In this document: piece by piece, positions 61,001-64,000 of the stretch
Layout of the letters: every line of letters starts with the position of its first letter
Position numbering within the stretch: the stretch's first letter is position 1
NCBI GenBank assembly: GCA_002633005.1
Contig: NMRA01000291.1
Location: forward strand, 99,457-163,456
Source of the DNA: Phoronis australis
Taxonomy: Eukaryota; Phoronida; Phoronidae
Reading direction: 5' to 3'
DNA: 64,000 bases
Position numbers and translations under genes: made by a program
The notes under the pieces: generated by a model
Told to the model about the DNA's origin: nothing
Database searches by the model: none
What the model saw: only the letters and a program-made list of their open reading frames with translations

Positions 61001-63727
61001 TCCAATGGTTTAGCTATCAACAAAGTTAACAATGTTTGGTAATATTTTGAGCACTTGCAGTGATGTAATAAGCCTCGAAACTTCAAAAAATGTCAGTTTT
61101 AGCCATAATTTTTTACCCACCTTGAAAATGTCTTAATATAGCCTTGAAATAGGAAAATGACAACTTTGGCATGTGTAATTTTTGATATCTGAAGCATTGC
61201 CAAACTTTGTGTGCTCCCTGTTTTTCAATACTTGTCATTCCCAGTTTTCTGTTCTCCAGCATTCTCCAACTTCTCGTCAACCCTCATCATCGTCCTTGTT
61301 GTCATCTCTGGACAGAAATAATCCCAATGTTCAGTTAGCCATGTCACGAGCAGAAGAGGCCGAGAGAAAGGTAATTCGGGGATTTTTGGGGACACAAAAT
61401 TTGGAAAGGAGTGCAGCTTGTTTGTTTTACCTCATGAAATATTAAAGCATCGTCAACCCTCATCATCGTCCTTGTTGTCATCTCTGGACAGAAATAATCC
61501 CAATGTTCAGTTAGCCATGTCACAAGCAGAAGAGGCCGAGAGAAAGGTAATTCGGGGATTTTTGGGGACACAAAATTTGGAAAGGAGTGCAGCTTGTTTG
61601 TTTTACCTCATGAAATATTAAAGCATCAAAAACATTAAAATTCAACTGCTAACAGCATGTTGTATGTACTGCTTTGATTGTTGTGTACTGTTTTAGAATA
61701 GTTAAAATAAAATGTATAAGGTTCACAAGGGCCTCTCAGATGGATTCTGGGTTTTTTGTACTGTTTTTAGAATAGTTAAAATGAAATGTATAAGGTTCAC
61801 AGGGGCCTCTCAGATGGATTCTGGGTTTTTGTGTACTGTTTTTTTTTTCGTAAAAGAGAGACTGGATTTTATCTGTTGTGTACTGCGGTGTAGAAGTTGA
61901 ATAAAAAAGTTCAATTTCTTCATATTTTGAATGTTGTATTTCTTGCTCAGCTGTGGTGAACTGAACAGAATCAGAGAGTGTAATTAAAGCGTCGTTTCTT
62001 TTAATACACCACTAGTTTCTCAGTTACTGAAGTTAAGCTGCATTTCTCCCTGTTTAGCTGGCTAAAATGAAAATTGAATCAGGCGTTGTACTCTCGTGAA
62101 ATTGAATCGAGTCTTGTACTCTCATAAAAGTGAGTCGGGTCTTGTACTCTCATAAAATGGGTTTTGTATTATTCTTCACCGTGAAAGGATTCCATTTCCA
62201 TTTTCAACATAAGTCACTGTCTGGTAATGTGTACGAGCGCCATTTTCGAATTCAGATTTTTAGAGTTGACCAACACGAATGAAGTTTGAAACGTTACCTG
62301 GTCAGAGTCGCTGTTGGTTTTGATATTCTTGTTGGTAACAAAAATAGAAATTCTGTCACAGTAAGGAATATTATTGAGATTGGTTTTACAAGAGTAAAAG
62401 ACCTAATTCAATTTTCATTTTTAGTCAGGTTAACAGGACGAAGTGCCGCTTTATCAAAATCATGACATTCAGTCACCAGTTTGCACATTAAAAATACAGG
62501 GATGAATATTCTAGTGGTTGTTATTCCTGCTGATGCAAAAGACTGTTGTCTGAAATATTTGGCTTTGAATGTTATATTCCACCTGTTCATGATTTTTGAT
62601 TTTTGTTCATACTTTTATATCTAGTGTTGCTGTTGATGTGTTTGTGGCTGCAAACAAGCTTACTGCAGTCTAAATGTGATGTTTATTAAATTTCTATTAG
62701 CGGCTGTCATATGAGGTAATGTATATAACGAAGCATGCTATCAGTTGGTGTATTTATTAAGTCTTGTTGGAAGAACTTTGTTTAGTTATTATTTGCATGA
62801 CATAAAGTGCATGCTTCAAGAGGTTGAAGGCCAAAATTTTAGGGTTGAGCTTGTGTTGTGTGGTATATGATTTTTTCTATCATTTATGATTAATCTTACA
62901 TTGTTTGCATGTCATGTTTGATTTAACACCAGTTTGATATGCTAATCAAAGTATTGGCGTTGTCAAAAAATTAGCAATTTAGTGACCAACAAACTAACTT
63001 TAAATGATGTGGAATATTAATATTATTGCTCCAATGATTGGCGCAAAATGATTTTTTATGAACACACTATTGAACCATTTTATTTCATACAGCGTGTGGC
63101 GTTTCTGACACTCCGGGTGATGTAAAAAGTTAGAGTAACTGTTAAGTACTAAAAAAATACAAAATAGTAAAACTCATAGCTTTATTTTTAAGAAAGCCTG
63201 TAATCCTGATCGTGAGTAAAATGACACTGGGTTCCTACTCAAATGTCTCTGATATTGGCAGATGTGCCCAACTTCCACAGTTAGACGCAGCTCTACATTG
63301 AGGTGCTTGTGCTCAATTGTGGGGTTATATGGTATGAAGTTTTAGTCTGATCATTTGTTCTCCAGTTTGAAGGTTCTCACTTGTATCAGTAAATTCATTC
63401 ACGAAGTTGTACAATTCTAAACATGGTCGAGCAAAGTGGCCTTCCTGGGTGTCATTTATACAGGGTTCCCGGCTCCCATTGACTTTGAATTTGTATCCCT
63501 TTCAGGCGGCATCAATCTAGACTTATTTAGACGATTGGCAGCTTTGAATTCCTTTTGTGTCCCTTTCAGGCGGCATCGATCCAGACTGATTTAGATGATG
63601 CTAAGGCAAAACTGCAGCTAGCGGAAACTGAGCTGAAGGAAGCGAGCTCTGTCCGAGTGGAGCTCCAGGCTTGCAAGGATGAGATTATACGACTCAATAA
63701 TCAGCTGAAGGAAGAAGAAATGCAGAG
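40408..63727 (+). CDS. Long coiled-coil protein, 5' part (continues past the window)
   Basis: Nineteen exons with fully consistent phases: 40408-40434, 43358-43468, 46131-46323, 46701-46910, 47650-47795, 48675-48866, 49582-49713, 49967-50080, 51387-52136, 53270-53362, 54914-55030, 55432-55677, 56144-56213, 57200-57345, 58204-58377, 59496-59633, 60345-60428, 61260-61370 and 63570-63727. They encode 1070 residues and the frame is still open. The start ATG ATG GCT (MMAKSPRSK) ends exon 1. Residues 10-46 (KAELADILNKLQENGFDCKG and on) might form a small helical, SAP-like module; this is a guess. Nearly all the rest is Glu/Lys/Gln/Leu-rich heptad sequence, broken by a glycine/threonine patch after QQTG in exon 4 and a serine-rich patch in exon 18. 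The large exon at 51387-52136 is pure coiled coil. A structural or tethering role at Golgi, endosome or centrosome would be typical but is not shown. No family was recognised. Confidence 0.85.
40898..40965 (-). repeat. tRNA-derived SINE head with A and B boxes
   Basis: On the minus strand TTGATCAGTTGATAGA (40946-40961) resembles a pol III A box (TAGCTCAGTTGGTAGA), and CGTTCGAGCCC (about 40898-40908) resembles a B box (GGTTCGAATCC). The spacing of about 40 nt is tRNA-like. The region between them does not fold as a normal anticodon arm, so this is a SINE head or tRNA relic rather than a tRNA gene. Confidence 0.35.
46898..47157 (+). repeat. Tandem array of the exon 4 tail and its splice donor
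   Basis: The exon 4 end AAGGCTGAAAGAG plus the donor GTTTGTTGGCTGTAG recurs at about 46940, 46977, 47037 and 47097 (spacings 42, 37, 60, 60). The longer units are also preceded by TGTYTCAG-GAAATG, giving acceptor-like and donor-like ends around a 25-nt copy of the exon tail. A 25-nt cassette would shift the frame if included. Confidence 0.85.
48961..49085 (+). repeat. (ATT)n microsatellite, two runs
   Basis: Uninterrupted TTA/ATT triplets at 48961-48976 and about 49028-49085, in the intron after exon 6. Poly-Tyr and poly-Ile frames across it are artefacts. Confidence 0.95.
54019..54304 (+). repeat. Four-copy tandem repeat of 72-77 bp
   Basis: Units beginning AATACACACTATTTTAGTGC start near 54019, 54094, 54171 and 54243, with 5-10% divergence and small indels, in the intron after exon 10. 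Unlike other arrays in this gene it does not touch an exon. Confidence 0.9.
55621..56075 (+). repeat. Five-copy array of the exon 12 tail and donor (99-bp unit)
   Basis: The unit starts inside exon 12 at 55621 (ATGTTGGAGACGG) and includes its last 57 nt, the donor GTTTGTGTG and 42 nt of intron. Near-exact copies start at 55720 and 55819 (period 99), and two degraded copies follow near 55910 and 56015. The second copy keeps the donor, the third has lost it, and the last has a stronger GTAAGT. Reading past the donor meets TGA, so the intronic copies are not a continuous frame. Confidence 0.9.
60421..60830 (+). repeat. Six-copy array of the exon 17 end and donor (70-bp unit)
   Basis: The first unit begins at the exon 17 end (TTGGTAGTAAGT) and five more start near 60491, 60561, 60631, 60701 and 60772. 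Every unit keeps GTAGTAAGT, so each carries a splice donor. The exon itself has two in-phase donors 3 nt apart (GTA|GTAAGT). Units differ by a few bases. Confidence 0.92.
61275..61626 (+). repeat. 176-bp tandem duplication copying most of exon 18 with its donor
   Basis: 61275-61450 and 61451-61626 appear identical except for one G/A change that turns an Arg codon into Gln. Copy 2 contains 33 in-frame exon codons (61448-61546) followed by the same GTAATT donor. It is preceded by a T-rich stretch ending TTAAAG, a weak but in-phase acceptor. The second exon copy could be used in addition to, or instead of, the first. Confidence 0.92.
61697..61836 (+). repeat. Two-copy 74-bp tandem duplication
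   Basis: AATAGTTAAAAT and the following sequence to GGATTCTGGGTTTT occur at 61697 and 61771 with very few differences, in the intron after exon 18. Confidence 0.85.
62049..62437. mobile_element. MITE family M1, copy 2 (389 bp)
   Basis: The left end CCTGTTTAGCTGGCTAAAAT and the inverted right end (CCTGTTAACCTGACTAAAAA on the minus strand) stay similar for about 90 nt, through GAAAATTGAAT and TATTCTTCACCGTGA. The left arm has a three-fold internal repeat of TCTTGTACTCTCATAAAA. The same family occurs at 33816-34092. Confidence 0.75.
63497..63569 (+). repeat. Decayed duplicate of the exon 19 acceptor and exon start
   Basis: CCCTTTCAGGCGGCATC occurs at about 63497 and again at the true exon start (63570), 64 bp apart. 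The upstream copy reads into TAG within five codons, so only the downstream copy is usable in frame. The flanking TTTGAATT is duplicated too. Confidence 0.8.
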
Positions 63728-63752
63728 GTGAGCACGGGCTTTAAAACTCGTT

Positions 63753-64000
63753 TTGGACACCGGGATATGTGTAGCAATGTTACTGTGCATCTTGGACACC
63801 AGGATGTGTTGCAATGTTACTGTGCATCTTGGACACCAGGATGTGTTGCAAAGTTACTGTGCATCTTGGACACCAGGATGTGTTGCAAAGTTACTGTGCA
63901 TCTTGGACACCAGGATGTGTTGCAAAGTTACTGTGCATCTTGGACACCAGGATGTGTTGCAAAGTTACTGTGCATCTTGGACACCAGGATGTGTTGCAAA
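63753..64000 (+). repeat. 37-bp minisatellite running off the window end
   Basis: TTGGACACCAGGATGTGTTG units start at about 63753, 63792, 63829, 63866, 63903, 63940 and 63977. The period is 37 except for the first, diverged unit. The array begins about 25 nt after the exon 19 donor. The total copy number is unknown. Confidence 0.95.

Noticed and set aside
1-64000. A wholly new multi-gene biological system
   Set aside because: The genes belong to ordinary animal housekeeping, signalling or structural classes. The novelty seen is in repeat architecture and domain duplication, not in a gene cluster acting together.

Overview
This is a eukaryotic, metazoan genomic window, AT-rich and intron-rich, most likely from a marine invertebrate. 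The genes have many short exons with GT-AG introns and large introns. There are abundant non-autonomous DNA transposons, and THAP-type and hAT/mariner-like remnants. I cannot name the phylum from sequence alone.

Four protein-coding genes carry the window. (1) Minus strand, about 3.8-14.8 kb: TOLLIP (Tom1-binding region, C2 domain, CUE domain), six phase-consistent coding exons plus a possible short first exon. (2) Plus strand, 16.6-31.05 kb: an F-box/WD40 protein of 670 residues in 14 exons whose phases all agree. It has a seven-bladed propeller and two tandem copies of the D-domain-like helical segment that normally precedes the F-box once. It is predicted to be a substrate receptor of an SCF ubiquitin ligase. 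(3) Minus strand, 35.1-35.7 kb: an intronless linker histone H1 close to the H1.0/H5 type. (4) Plus strand, 40.4 kb to the window edge: the first 19 exons (1070 codons) of a long coiled-coil protein that I could not assign to a family. TOLLIP and the F-box gene are head to head, the F-box gene and H1 are tail to tail, and H1 and the coiled-coil gene are head to head.

Mobile DNA fills the gaps. A TOLLIP intron holds a nested stack: an outer 4.26-kb element with TTAA ends and a THAP-domain ORF, a 2.16-kb element inside it, a 1.5-kb element inside that, and a fold-back palindrome at the centre. The first intron of the F-box gene holds a 485-bp MITE with a 6-bp target duplication. Next to it is a 1.5-kb segment with perfect 20-bp inverted ends, enclosing a THAP11-like pseudogene that is itself split by a 750-bp insertion with a 9-bp target duplication. 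Two copies of one MITE family (33.8 and 62.0 kb) and two copies of another dispersed repeat (4.8 and 17.5 kb) are visible.

The most unusual pattern is in the coiled-coil gene. At least four of its introns carry tandem arrays whose first unit is the 3' end of the preceding exon plus its splice donor, so exon tails and donor sites are copied into the intron. One of these is a near-identical 176-bp duplication that creates an in-frame, possibly usable second copy of an exon. I saw no tRNA gene, rRNA, CRISPR array or bacterial-type system.
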